This document shows positions 36,601-48,375 of a DNA stretch of 64,000 bases, piece by piece; the first letter of the stretch is position 1, and each line of letters opens with the position of its first letter. The stretch comes from Hydractinia symbiolongicarpus. Taxonomy: Eukaryota; Cnidaria; Hydrozoa; Anthoathecata; Hydractiniidae. The DNA lies in the NCBI RefSeq assembly GCF_029227915.1, contig NC_079881.1, forward strand, positions 27,505,501 to 27,569,500, read 5' to 3'. The notes below the pieces were generated by a model. The model was not told the DNA's origin. It was given only the letters and a program-made list of their open reading frames with translations, and searched no databases. A program made the position numbers and the translations under genes.

Positions 36601-38780
36601 AATCAGTTTACTCACAGGGTACTTTCTTTGTACACATTCGACTATACGGGACAAGCCCGGGATTTACGGGAAATCGCGGGTTTTCGTTTGCCGGCGATTA
36701 AACTTCTTTTATTCAGCGTCTCATCAAAAATAAAAACAAGTTTAAAAACTACAAGTCTCATGCGTTTTAGTGGTGAAAAAATAATTTAAAAAATCGTTCG
36801 GGAAATGAGTTTACTCCCTGGGTACTTTCTTTGTATACTTTTGACTATACGGGCCAAGCCCGGGATTTACGGGAAATCGCGGGTTTTCGTTTGCCGGCGA
36901 TTAAACTTCTTTTATTCAGCGTCTCATCAAAAATGAAAACATTTTTCAAAACTACAAGTCTTATGCGTTTTAGTGGTGAAAAAATAATTTAAAAAATCGC
37001 TCTGGAAATGAGTATGCTCACAGGGTACATTCTTTGTATACATTCGACTATGCGGGCCAAGCCCGGGATTTGCGGGAAATCGCAGGTTTTCGTTTGCCGG
37101 CGATTAAACCTCTTTCATTAAGCGTCTCATCAAAAACGAAAACATTTTTAAAAACTACAAGTCTCATGGGCTTTAGTGGTGAAATAATAATTAAAAAAAT
37201 CGTTCGGGAAATGAGTTTACTCCCTGGGTACTTTCTTTGTATACTTTTGACTATACGGGCCAAGCCCGGGATTTACGGGAAATTGCGGGTTTTCGTTTCC
37301 CGGCGATTAAACTTCTTTTATTCAGCCTCTCATCAAAAATGAAAACATTTTTGAAAACTACAAGTCTTATGCGTTTTAGTGGTGAAAAAATAATTTAAAA
37401 AATCGCTCTGGAAATGAGTATGCTCACAGGGTACATTCTTTGCATACATTCGACTATGCGGGCCAAGCCCGGGATTTGCGGGAAATCGCGGGTTTTCGTT
37501 TGCCGGCGATTAAACCTTTTTCATTAAGCGTCTCATCAAAAATGAAAACATTTTTAAAAACTACAAGTCTCATGGGCTTTAGTGGTGAAATAATAATTTA
37601 AAAAATCGTTCGGGAAATGAGTTTACTCCCTGGGTACTTTCTTTGTATACTTTTGACTATACGGGCCGAGTCTGGGATTTACGGGAAATCGCAGGTTTTC
37701 TTTTGCCGGCAATTAAACCTCTTTCATTAAGCGTCTCATTAAAAATGAAAATATTTTTGAAAACTACAAGTCTCATTCGTTCTAGTGGTGCCGAAATAAT
37801 TTGAAAAATCGTTCGGGAAATCAGTTTACTCATTGGGTACTTTCTTTATATACATTCAACTATACGTGCCAAGCCCGGGATTTACGGGAAATCGCGGGTT
37901 TTCGTTTGCCGGCGATTAAACTTCTTTTATTCAGCGTCTCATCAAAAATGAAAACAAGTTTGAAAACTACAAGTCTCATGCGTTTTAGTGGTGAAAATAT
38001 AATTTAAAAAATCGTTCGGGAAATAAGTTTACTCCCTGGGTACTTTCTTTGTATACTTTTGACTATACGGGCCAAGCCCGGGATTTACGGGAAATCGCGG
38101 GTTTTCGTTTGCCGGCGATTAAACTTCTTTTATTCAGCCTCTCATCAAAAATGAAAACATTTTTGAAAACTACAAGTCTTATGCGTTTTAGTGGTGAAAA
38201 AATAATTTAAAAAATCGCTCTGGAAATGAGTATGCTCACAGGGTACATTCTTTGCATACATTCGACTATGCGGGCCTAGCCCGGGATTTGCGGGAAATCG
38301 CGGGTTTTCGTTTGCCGGCGATTAAACCTTTTTCATTAAGCGTCTCATCAAAAATGAAAACATTTTTAAAAACTACAAGTCTCATGGGCTTTAGTGGTGA
38401 AATAATAATTTAAAAAATCGTTCGGGAAATGAGTTTACTCCCTGGGTACTTTCTTTGTATACTTTTGACTATACGGGCCGAGTCTGGGATTTACGGGAAA
38501 TCGCAGGTTTTCGTTTGCCGGCGATTAAACCTCTTTCATTAAGCTTCTCATTAAAAATGAAAATATTTTTGAAAACTACAAGTCTCATTCGTTCTAGTGG
38601 AGCCGAAATAATTTGAAAAATCGTTCGGGAAATCAGTTTACTCATTGGGTACTTTCTTTATATACATTCAACTATACGTGCCAAGCCCGGGATTTACGGG
38701 AAATCGCAGGTTTTCGTTTGCCGGCGATTAAACTTCTTTTATTCAGCGTCTCATCAAAAATGAAAACAAGTTTGAAAACT
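33700..38780. repeat. 14-monomer duplication (2,842 bp) with nested 4-monomer repeats
   Basis: 33,700-35,940 matches 36,542-38,780. Inside it a 4-monomer unit recurs at 812 bp, seen by GTGCCGAAATAATTTG near 34,946 and 35,758, again near 37,788, and in altered form (GAGCCGAAATA) near 38,600. GGGCCTAGCCC at 36,242 and 38,272 and AAGCTTCTCATT near 36,512 and 38,542 show a further 2,030-bp (10-monomer) relation. The block overlaps the end of the previous large duplication. Confidence 0.85.
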
Positions 38781-39800
38781 ACAAGTCTCATGGGCTTTAG
38801 TGGTGAAATAATAATTTAAAAAATCGTTCGGGAAATGAGTTTACTCCCTGGGTACTTTCTTTGTATACTTTTGACTATACGGGCCGAGTCTGGGATTTAC
38901 GAGAAATCGCAGGTTTTCTTTTGCCGGCAATTAAACCTCTTTCATTAAGCGTCTCATTAAAAATGAAAATATTTTTGAAAACTACAAGTCTCATTCGTTC
39001 TAGTGGTGCCGAAATAATTTGAAAAATCGTTCGGGAAATCAGCTTACTCATTGGGTACTTTCTTTATATACATTCAACTATACGTGCCAAGCCCGGGATT
39101 TACGGGAAATCGCGGGTTTTCGTTTGCCGGCGATTAAACTTCTTTTATTCAGCGTCTCATCAAAAATGAAAACAAGTTTGAAAACTACAAGTCTCATGCG
39201 TTTTAGTGGTGAAAATATAATTTAAAAAATCGTTCGGGAAATAAGTTTACTCCATGGGTACTTTCTTTGTATACTTTTGACTATACGGGCCAAGCCCGGG
39301 ATTTACGGGAAATCGCGGGTTTTCGTTTGCCGGCGATTAAACTTCTTTTATTCAGCGTCTCATCAAAAATGAAAACATTTTTGAAAACTACAAGTCTTAT
39401 GCGTTTTAGTGGTGAAAAAATAATTTAAAAAATCGTTCTGGAAATGAGTTTACTCACAGGGTACTTTCTTTGTATACATTGGACTATACGGGCCAAGCCC
39501 GGGATTTGCGGAAAATCGTGGGTTTTCGTTTGCCGGCGATTAAACCTCTTTCATTAAGCGTCTTATCAAAAATGAAAACATTTTTGAAAACTACAAGTCT
39601 CATGCGTTTTAGTGGTGAAAAAATAATTTAAAAAATCGTTCGGGAAATGAGTTTACTCCCTGGGTACTTTCTTTGTATACTTTTGACTATACGGGCCGAG
39701 TCCGGGATTTACAAGAAATCGCGGGTTTTCGTTTGCCGGCGATTAAACTTCTTTTATTCAGCGTCCCATCAAAAATGAAAACATTTTTGAAAACTACAAG
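38780..39800. repeat. Ordinary monomers at the edge of the 4-monomer block
   Basis: Five monomers. GTGCCGAAATAATTTG near 39,006 is only 406 bp after the preceding related monomer, so two monomers of the 4-mer were lost here. The rest alternates CCCTGGG and CACAGGG types, with CCGAGTCCGGGATTTACAAG near 39,695, a variant typical of 46-52 kb. Confidence 0.8.
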
Positions 39801-42010
39801 TCTCATGGGCTTTAGTGGTTAAATAATAATTTAAAAAATCGTTCGGAAAATGAGTTTACTCCCTGGGTACTTTCTTTGTATACATTCGACTATGCGGGCC
39901 AAGCCCGGGATTTGCGGGAAATCGCGGGTTTTCGTTTGCCGGCGATTAAACCTCTTTCATTAAGGGTCTCATCAAAAATGAAGACATTTTTGAAAACTAC
40001 AAGTCTCATGCGATTTAGTGGTGAAAAGATAATTTAAAAAATCGTTCTGGAAATGAGTTTACTCACAGGGTACTTTCTTTGTATACTTTTGACTATACGG
40101 GCCAAGCCCGGGATTTACGGGAAATCGCTGGTTTTCGTTTGCCGACGATTAAACCTCTTTCATTAAGCGTTTCATCAAAAATGAAAACACTTTTGAAAAC
40201 TACAAGTCTCATGCGTTTTAGTGGTGAAAAAATAATTTAAAAAATCGTTCGGAAAATGAGTTTACTCCCTGGGTACTTTCTTTGTATACTTTTGACTATA
40301 CGGGCCGAGCCCGGGATTTACGGGAAATGGCGGGTTTTCGTTTGCCGGCGATTAAACTTCTTTTAATCAGCGTCTCATCAAAAATGAAAACATTTTTGAA
40401 AACTACAAGTCTCATGGGCTTTAGTGGTTAAATAATAATTTAAAAAATCGTTCGGGAAATGAGTTTATTCCCTGGGTACTTTCTTTGTATACTTTTGACT
40501 ATACGGGCCGAGTCTGGGATTTACGGGAAATCGCAGGTTTTCGTTTGCCGGCGATTAAACTTCTTTTATTCAGCGTCTCATCAAAAATGAAAACATTTTT
40601 GAAAACTACAAGTCTCATGCGATTTAGTGGTGAAAAGATAATTTAAAAAATCGTTCTGGAAATGAGTTTACTCACAGGGTACTTTCTTTGTATACATTGG
40701 ACTATACGGGACAAGCCCGGGATTTACGGGAAATCGCAGGTTTTCGTTTGCCGGCGATTAAACCTCTTTCATTAAGCGTATCATTAAAAATGAAAACATT
40801 TTTGTGAACTACAAGTCTCATTCGTTCTAGTGGTGCAGAAATAATTTGAAAAATCGTTCGGGAAATCAGTTTACTCCTTGGGTACTTTCTTTATATACAT
40901 TCAACTAAACGGGCCAAGCCCGGGATTTACGGGAAATCGCGGGTTTTTGTTTGCCGGCGATTAAACTTCTTTTATTCAGCGTCTCATCAAAATTGAAAAC
41001 AAGTTTAAAAACTACAAGTCTTATGCGATTTAGTGGTGAAAAAATAATTTAAAAAATCGTTCGGGAAATGAGTTTACTCCCTGGGTACTTTCTTTTTATA
41101 CTTTTGACTATACGGGCCAAGCCCGGGATTTACGGGAAATCGCGGGTTTTCGTTTGCCGGCGATTAAACTTCTTTTATTCAGCGTCTCATCAAAAATGAA
41201 AACATTTTTGAAAACTACAAGTCTTATGCGTTTTAGTGGTGAAAAAATAATTTAAAAAATCGTTCTCGAAATGAGTTTACTCACAGGGTACTTTCTTTGT
41301 ATACATCCGACAATGCGGGCCAAGCCCGGGATTTGCGGGAAATCGCGGGTTTTCGTTTGCCGGCGATTAAACCTCTTTCATTAAAGGTCTCATCAAAAAT
41401 GAAAACATTTTTAAAAACTACAAGTCTCATGGGCTTTAGTGGTGAAATAATAATTTAAAAAATCGTTCGGGAAATGAGTTTACTCCCTGGGTACTTTCTT
41501 TGTATACTTTTGACTATACGGGCCGAGTCTGGGATTTACGGGAAATCGCAGGTTTTCGTTTGCCGGCGATTAAACTTCTTTTATTCAGCGTCTCATCAAA
41601 AATGAGAACATTTTTGAAAACTACAAGTCTCATGCGATTTAGTGGTGAAAAGATATTTTAAAAAATCGTTCTGGAAATGAGTTTACTCACAGGGTACTTT
41701 CTTTGTATACATTCCACTATACGGGACAAGCCCGGGATTTACGGGAAATCGCGGGTTTTCGTTTGCCGGCGATTAAACCTCTTTCATTAGGCGTCTCATT
41801 AAAAATGAAAACATTTTTGAAAACTACGAGTCTCATACGTTCTAGTGGTGCAGAAATAATTGGAAAAATCGTTTGGGAAATCAGTTTACTCATTGGGTAC
41901 TTTCTTTATATACATTCAACTATACGTGCCAAGCCCGGGATTTACGGGAAATCGCGGGTTTTCGTTTGCCGGCGATTAAACTTCTTTTACTGAGCGTCTC
42001 ATCAAAAATG
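39800..42010. repeat. 2.2-kb block duplicated 13 kb downstream
   Basis: This stretch matches 52,850-55,060 monomer for monomer, at an offset of about 13,049 bp. Shared rare markers are TCGCTGGTTTTCG (near 40,126), TTTTTGTGAACTAC (near 40,799), GACAATGCGGGCC (41,309), TTAAAGGTCTCATC (near 41,381), AAGATATTTTAAAAAATCG (near 41,650) and CATTAGGCGTCTC (near 41,783). Confidence 0.87.
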
Positions 42011-42075
42011 AAATCGCGGGTTTTCGTTTGCCGGCGATTAAACTTCTTTTATTCAGCCTCTCATCAAAAATGAAA
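41949..42075. repeat. Deletion junction, 62-bp step instead of 203
   Basis: AAATCGCGGGTTTTCG occurs at 41,949 and again at 42,011, only 62 bp apart. CAAAAATGAAA, near monomer base 141, joins directly to TCGCGGG, near base 81 of the next monomer. This is a 141-bp deletion with GAAA shared at the two ends, as expected of microhomology-mediated joining. The downstream paralogue near 55,060 is intact, so the loss followed the long-range duplication. Confidence 0.9.
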
Positions 42076-45000
42076 ACATTTTTGAAAACTACAAGTCTTA
42101 TGCGTTTTAGTGGTGAAAAAATAATTTAAAAAATCGCTCTGGAAATGAGTATGCTCACAGGGTACATCCTTTGCATACATTCGACTATGCGGGCCAAACC
42201 CGGGATTTGCGGGAAATCGCGGGTTTTCGTTTGCCGGCGATTAAACCTTTTTCATTAAGCGTCTCATCAAAAATGAAAACATTTTTAAAAACTACAAGTC
42301 TCATGGGCTTTAGTGGTGAAATAATAATTTAAAAAATCGATCGGGAAATGAGTTTACTCCCTGGGTACTTTCTTTGTATACTTTTGACTATACGGGCCGA
42401 GTCTGGGATTTACGGGAAATCGCAGGTTTTCTTTTGCCGGCGATTAAACCTCTTTCATTAAGCGTCTCATTAAAAATGAAAATATTTTTGAAAACTACAA
42501 GTCTCATTCGTTGTAGTGGTGTCGAAATAATTTGAAAAATCGTTCGGGAAATCAGTTTACTCATTGGGTACTTTCTTTATATACATTCAACTATACGTGC
42601 CAAGCCCGGGATTTACGGGAAATCGCGGGTTTTTGTTTGCCGGCGATGAAACTTCTTTTATTCAGCGTCTCATCAAAAATGAAAACAAGTTTGAAAACTA
42701 CAAGTCTCATGCGTTTTAGTGGTGAAAATATAATTTAAAAAATCGTTCGGGAAATAAGTTTACTCCCTGGGTACTTTCTTTGTATACTTTTGATTATACG
42801 GGCCAAGCCCGGGTTTTACGGGAAATCGCGGGTTTTCGTTTGCCGGCGATTAAACTTCTTTTATTCAGCCTCTCATCAAAAATGAAAACATTTTTGAAAA
42901 CTACAAGTCTTATGCGTTTTAGTGGTGAAAAAATAATTTAAAAAATCGCTCTGGAAATGAGTATGCTCACAGGGTACATTCTTTGCATACATTCGACTAT
43001 GCGGGCCTAGCCCGGGATTTGCGGGAAATCGCGGGTTTTCGTTTGCCGGCGATTAAACCTTTTTCATTAAGCGTCTCATCAAAAATGAAAACAAGTTTGA
43101 AAACTACAAGTCTCATGCGTTTTAGTGGTGAAAATATAATTTAAAAAATCGTTCGGGAAATAAGTTTACTCCCTGGGTACTTTCTTTGTATACTTTTGAT
43201 TATACGGGCCAAGCCCGGGTTTTACGGGAAATCGCGGGTTTTCGTTTGCCGGCGATTAAACTTCTTTTATTCAGCCTCTCATCAAAAATGAAAACATTTT
43301 TGAAAACTACAAGTCTTATGCGTTTTAGTGGTGAAAAAATAATTTAAAAAATCGCTCTGGAAATGAGTATGCTCACAGGGTACATTCTTTGCATACATTC
43401 GACTATGCGGGCCTAGCCCGGGATTTGCGGGAAATCGCGGGTTTTCGTTTGCCGGCGATTAAACCTTTTTCATTAAGCGTCTCATCAAAAATGAAAACAT
43501 TTTTAAAAACTACAAGTCTCATGGGCTTTAGTGGTGAAATAATAATTTAAAAAATCGTTCGGGAAATGAGTTTACTCCCTGGGTACTTTCTTTGTATACT
43601 TTTGACTATACGGGCCGAGTCTGGGATTTACGGGAAATCGCAGGTTTTCGTTTGCCGGCGATTAAACCTCTTTCATTAAGCGTCTCATTAAAAATGAAAA
43701 TATTTTTGAAAACTACAAGTCTCATTCGTTCTAGTGGTGCCGAAATAATTTGAAAAATCGTTCGGGAAATCAGTTTACTCATTGGGTACTTTCTTTATAT
43801 ACATTCAACTATACGTGCCAAGCCCGGGATTTACGGGAAATCGCGGGTTTTCGTTTGCCGGCGATTAAACTTCTTTTATTCAGCGTCTCATCAAAAATGA
43901 AAACAAGTTTGAAAACTACAAGTCTCATGCGTTTTAGTGGTGAAAATATAATTTAAAAAATCGTTCGGGAAATAAGTTTACTCCCTGGGTACTTTCTTTG
44001 TATACTTTTGCCTATACGGGCCAAGCCCGGGATTTACGGGAAATCGCGGGTTTTCGTTTGCCGGCGATTAAACTTCTTTTATTCAGCCTCTCATCAAAAA
44101 TGAAAACATTTTTGAAAACTAAAAGTCTTATGCGTTTTAGTGGTGAAAAAATAATTTAAAAAATCGTTCTGGAAATGAGTTTACTCACAGGGTACTTTCT
44201 TTGTATACATTGGACTATACGGGCCAAGCCCGGGATTTGCGGAAAATCGCGGGTTTTCGTTTGCCGGCGATGAAACTTCTTTTATTCAGCGTCTCATCAA
44301 AAATGAAAACAAGTTTGAAAACTACAAGTCTCATGCGTTTTAGTGGTGAAAATATAATTTAAAAAATCGTTCGGGAAATAAGTTTACTCCCTGGGTACTT
44401 TCTTTGTATACTTTTGATTATACGGGCCAAGCCCGGGTTTTACGGGAAATCGCGGGTTTTCGTTTGCCGGCGATTAAACTTCTTTTATTCAGCCTCTCAT
44501 CAAAAATGAAAACATTTTTGAAAACTACAAGTCTTATGCGTTTTAGTGGTGAAAAAATAATTTAAAAAATCGCTCTGGAAATGAGTATGCTCACAGGGTA
44601 CATTCTTTGCATACATTCGACTATGCGGGCCTAGCCCGGGATTTGCGGGAAATCGCGGGTTTTCGTTTGCCGGCGATTAAACCTTTTTCATTAAGCGTCT
44701 CATCAAAAATGAAAACAAGTTTGAAAACTACAAGTCTCATGCGTTTTAGTGGTGAAAATATAATTTAAAAAATCGTTCGGGAAATAAGTTTACTCCCTGG
44801 GTACTTTCTTTGTATACTTTTGATTATACGGGCCAAGCCCGGGTTTTACGGGAAATCGCGGGTTTTCGTTTGCCGGCGATTAAACTTCTTTTATTCAGCC
44901 TCTCATCAAAAATGAAAACATTTTTGAAAACTACAAGTCTTATGCGTTTTAGTGGTGAAAAAATAATTTACAAAATCGCTCTGGAAATGAGTATGCTCAC

Positions 45001-47590
45001 AGGGTACATTCTTTGCATACATTCGACTATGCGGGCCTAGCCCGGGATTTGCGGGAAATCGCGGGTTTTCGTTTGCCGGCGATTAAACCTTTTTCATTAA
45101 GCGTCTCATCAAAAATGAAAACATTTTTAAAAACTACAAGTCTCATGGGCTTTAGTGGTGAAATAATAATTTAAAAAATCGTTCGGGAAATGAGTTTACT
45201 CCCTGGGTACTTTCTTTGTATACTTTTGACTATACGGGCCGAGTCTGGGATTTACGGGAAATCGCAGGTTTTCGTTTGCCGGCGATTAAACCTCTTTCAT
45301 TAAGCGTCTCATTAAAAATGAAAATATTTTTGAAAACTACAAGTCTCATTCGTTCTAGTGGTGCCGAAATAATTTGAAAAATCGTTCGGGAAATCAGTTT
45401 ACTCATTGGGTACTTTCTTTATATACATTCAACTATACGTGCCAAGCCCGGGATTTACGGGAAATCGCGGGTTTTCGTTTGCCGGCGATTAAACTTCTTT
45501 TATTCAGCGTCTCATCAAAAATGAAAACAAGTTTGAAAACTACAAGTCTCATGCGTTTTAGTGGTGAAAATATAATTTAAAAAATCGTTCGGGAAATAAG
45601 TTTACTCCCTGGGTACTTTCTTTGTATACTTTTGCCTATACGGGCCAAGCCCGGGATTTACGGGAAATCGCGGGTTTTCGTTTGCCGGCGATTAAACTTC
45701 TTTTATTCAGCCTCTCATCAAAAATGAAAACATTTTTGAAAACTAAAAGTCTTATGCGTTTTAGTGGTGAAAAAATAATTTAAAAAATCGTTCTGGAAAT
45801 GAGTTTACTCACAGGGTACTTTCTTTGTATACATTGGACTATACGGGCCAAGCCCGGGATTTGCGGAAAATCGCGGGTTTTCGTTTGCCGGCGATTAAAC
45901 CTCTTTCATTAAGCGTCTTATCAAAAATGAAAACATTTTTGAAAACTACAAGTCTCATGCGTTTTAGTGGTGAAAAAAAATTTAAAAAATCGTTCGGGAA
46001 ATGAGTTTACTCCCTGGGTACTTTCTTTGTATACTTTTGACTATACGGGCCGAGTCCGGGATTTACAAGAAATCGCGGGTTTTCGTTTGCCTGCGATTAA
46101 ACTTCTTTTATTCAGCGTCCCATCAAAAATGAAAACATTTTTGAAAACTACAAGTCTTATGCGTTTTAGTGGTGAAAAAATAATTTAAAAAATCGCTCTG
46201 GAAATGAGTATGCTCACAGGGTACATTCTTTGCATACATTCGACTATGCGGGCCTAGCCCGGGATTTGCGGGAAATCGCGGGTTTTCGTTTGCCGGCGAT
46301 TAAACCTTTTTCATTAAGCGTCTCATCAAAAATGAAAACAAGTTTGAAAACTACAAGTCTCATGCGTTTTAGTGGTGAAAATATAATTTAAAAAATCGTT
46401 CGGGAAATAAGTTTACTCCCTGGGTACTTTCTTTGTATACTTTTGATTATACGGGCCAAGCCCGGGTTTTACGGGAAATCGCGGGTTTTCGTTTGCCGGC
46501 GATTAAACTTCTTTTATTCAGCCTCTCATCAAAAATGAAAACATTTTTGAAAACTACAAGTCTTATGCGTTTTAGTGGTGAAAAAATAATTTAAAAAATC
46601 GCTCTGGAAATGAGTATGCTCACAGGGTACATTCTTTGCATACATTCGACTATGCGGGCCTAGCCCGGGATTTGCGGGAAATCGCGGGTTTTCGTTTGCC
46701 GGCGATTAAACCTTTTTCATTAAGCGTCTCATCAAAAATGAAAACATTTTTAAAAACTACAAGTCTCATGGGCTTTAGTGGTGAAATAATAATTTAAAAA
46801 ATCGTTCGGGAAATGAGTTTACTCCCTGGGTACTTTCTTTGTATACTTTTGACTATACGGGCCGAGTCTGGGATTTACGGGAAATCGCAGGTTTTCGTTT
46901 GCCGGCGATTAAACCTCTTTCATTAAGCGTCTCATTAAAAATGAAAATATTTTTGAAAACTACAAGTCTCATTCGTTCTAGTGGTGCCGAAATAATTTGA
47001 AAAATCGTTCGGGAAATCAGTTTACTCATTGGGTACTTTCTTTATATACATTCAACTATACGTGCCAAGCCCGGGATTTACGGGAAATCGCGGGTTTTCG
47101 TTTGCCGGCGATTAAACTTCTTTTATTCAGCGTCTCATCAAAAATGAAAACAAGTTTGAAAACTACAAGTCTCATGCGTTTTAGTGGTGAAAATATAATT
47201 TAAAAAATCGTTCGGGAAATAAGTTTACTCCCTGGGTACTTTCTTTGTATACTTTTGCCTATACGGGCCAAGCCCGGGATTTACGGGAAATCGCGGGTTT
47301 TCGTTTGCCGGCGATTAAACTTCTTTTATTCAGCCTCTCATCAAAAATGAAAACATTTTTGAAAACTAAAAGTCTTATGCGTTTTAGTGGTGAAAAAATA
47401 ATTTAAAAAATCGTTCTGGAAATGAGTTTACTCACAGGGTACTTTCTTTGTATACATTGGACTATACGGGCCAAGCCCGGGATTTGCGGAAAATCGCGGG
47501 TTTTCGTTTGCCGGCGATTAAACCTCTTTCATTAAGCGTCTTATCAAAAATGAAAACATTTTTGAAAACTACAAGTCTCATGCGTTTTAG
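42020..47590. repeat. 8-monomer higher-order repeat (1,623 bp) with dimer expansions
   Basis: GTGCCGAAATAATTTG monomers recur near 43,737, 45,361 and 46,984, about 1,623 bp apart. Within the units a dimer marked by GAAAATATAATTT, TTTTGATTATACGGG and GGGCCTAGCCC is doubled at 406 bp (42,680-43,085 with 43,086-43,491; near 44,300-45,110; near 46,330). CCGGCGATGAAACTTC at 42,639 and 44,263 marks the 1,624-bp offset further left. The number of doubled dimers differs between units. Confidence 0.85.
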
Positions 47591-48276
47591 TGGTGAAAAA
47601 AAATTTAAAAAATCGTTCGGGAAATGAGTTTACTCCCTGGGTACTTTCTTTGTATACTTTTGACTATACGGGCCGAGTCCGGGATTTACAAGAAATCGCG
47701 GGTTTTCGTTTGCCTGCGATTAAACTTCTTTTATTCAGCGTCCCATCAAAAATGAAAACATTTTTGAAAACTACAAGTCTCATGCGTTTTAGTGGTGAAA
47801 AAATAATATCAAAAATCGTTCGGAAAATGAGTTTACTCCCTGGGTACTTTCTTTGTATACTTTTGACTATACGGGCCAAGCCCGGGATTTACGGGAAATC
47901 GCTGGTTTTCGTTTGCCGACAATTAAACCTCTTTCATTAAGAGTTTCATCAAAAATGAAAACACTTTTGAAAACTAAAAGTCTCATGCGTTTTAGTGGTG
48001 AAAAAATAATTTAAAAAATCGTTCGGAAAATGAGTTTACTCCCTGGGTACTTTCTTTGTATACTTTTGACTATACGGGCCAAGCCCGGATTTACCGGAAA
48101 TGGCGGGTTTTCGTTTGCCGGCGTTTAAACTTGTTTTAATCAGCGTCTCTTCAAAAATGAAAACATTTTTGAAAACTACAAGTCTCATGGGCTTTAGTGG
48201 TTAAATAATATTTTAAAAAATCGTTCGGGAAATGAGTTTACTCCCTGGGTACTTTCTTTGTATACTTTTGACTATA

Positions 48277-48289
48277 CGGGCCAAGCCCG
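48277..48289. other. CGGGC-CAA-GCCCG hairpin (one per canonical monomer)
   Basis: A 5-bp G+C stem with a 3-base loop at monomer bases 54-66, directly followed by GG so that it overlaps a CCCGGG palindrome. The ACAAGCCCGGG subfamily shortens the stem to 4 bp and the CCGAGTCTGGG subfamily destroys it, so only part of the array can form it. Confidence 0.7.
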
Positions 48290-48310
48290 GGATTTACGGG
48301 AAATCGCGGG
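48278..48310 (+). other. Four GGG runs, possible G-quadruplex (one per canonical monomer)
   Basis: Monomer bases 55-87 hold four GGG runs separated by 8, 6 and 7 bases, all on the given strand. The 8-base loop is just beyond the classical limit of 7, and the first two runs overlap the hairpin, so the structures would compete. Monomers with GCAGG in place of GCGGG lose the fourth run. Confidence 0.5.
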
Positions 48311-48333
48311 TTTTCGTTTGCCGGCGATTAAAC
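48311..48333. other. Nearly invariant core of the monomer
   Basis: Monomer bases 88-110, including TTTGCCGGCGATTAAAC, are almost unchanged between subfamilies that differ at many other sites. Scattered single-base exceptions include TTTTGGTTTG (near 740 and 12,095), TTCCTTTGCC (near 14,130), TTTCCCGGCG (near 30,686, 34,457 and 37,299) and TTGCCGACAATT (near 47,914, 48,930, 49,944, 51,769 and 52,378). The constancy suggests a protein-binding box, by analogy with conserved boxes in other satellites; this is inference. Confidence 0.6.
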
Positions 48334-48353
48334 TTCTTTTATTCAGCCTCTCA

Positions 48354-48375
48354 TCAAAAATGAAAACATTTTTGA
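48354..48375. other. Perfect 9-bp dyad with AAAA loop (one per monomer)
   Basis: TCAAAAATG and CATTTTTGA are exact reverse complements separated by AAAA, at monomer bases 131-152. The same motif recurs in most monomers; this copy is an example. Common variants keep most pairing (ATTAAAAATG gives a G-T pair; AAAAATGAAATATTTTTG re-forms a 7-bp stem), while the ACAAGTTTG variant breaks two pairs. It could extrude as a small cruciform or bind a dimeric protein; no function is shown. Confidence 0.85.

Noticed and set aside
48182-48224. Replication origin or ARS-like element in the A+T-rich seam (AATAATTTAAAAAATCG)
   Set aside because: It is only A+T-rich; no consensus origin element or associated motif can be supported.
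48311-48333. Internal RNA polymerase III promoter (A and B boxes), suggesting a tRNA- or 5S-derived repeat
   Set aside because: GGTTTTCGTTTGCC does not match the B-box consensus and no A box lies at a suitable distance; no tRNA fold is visible.
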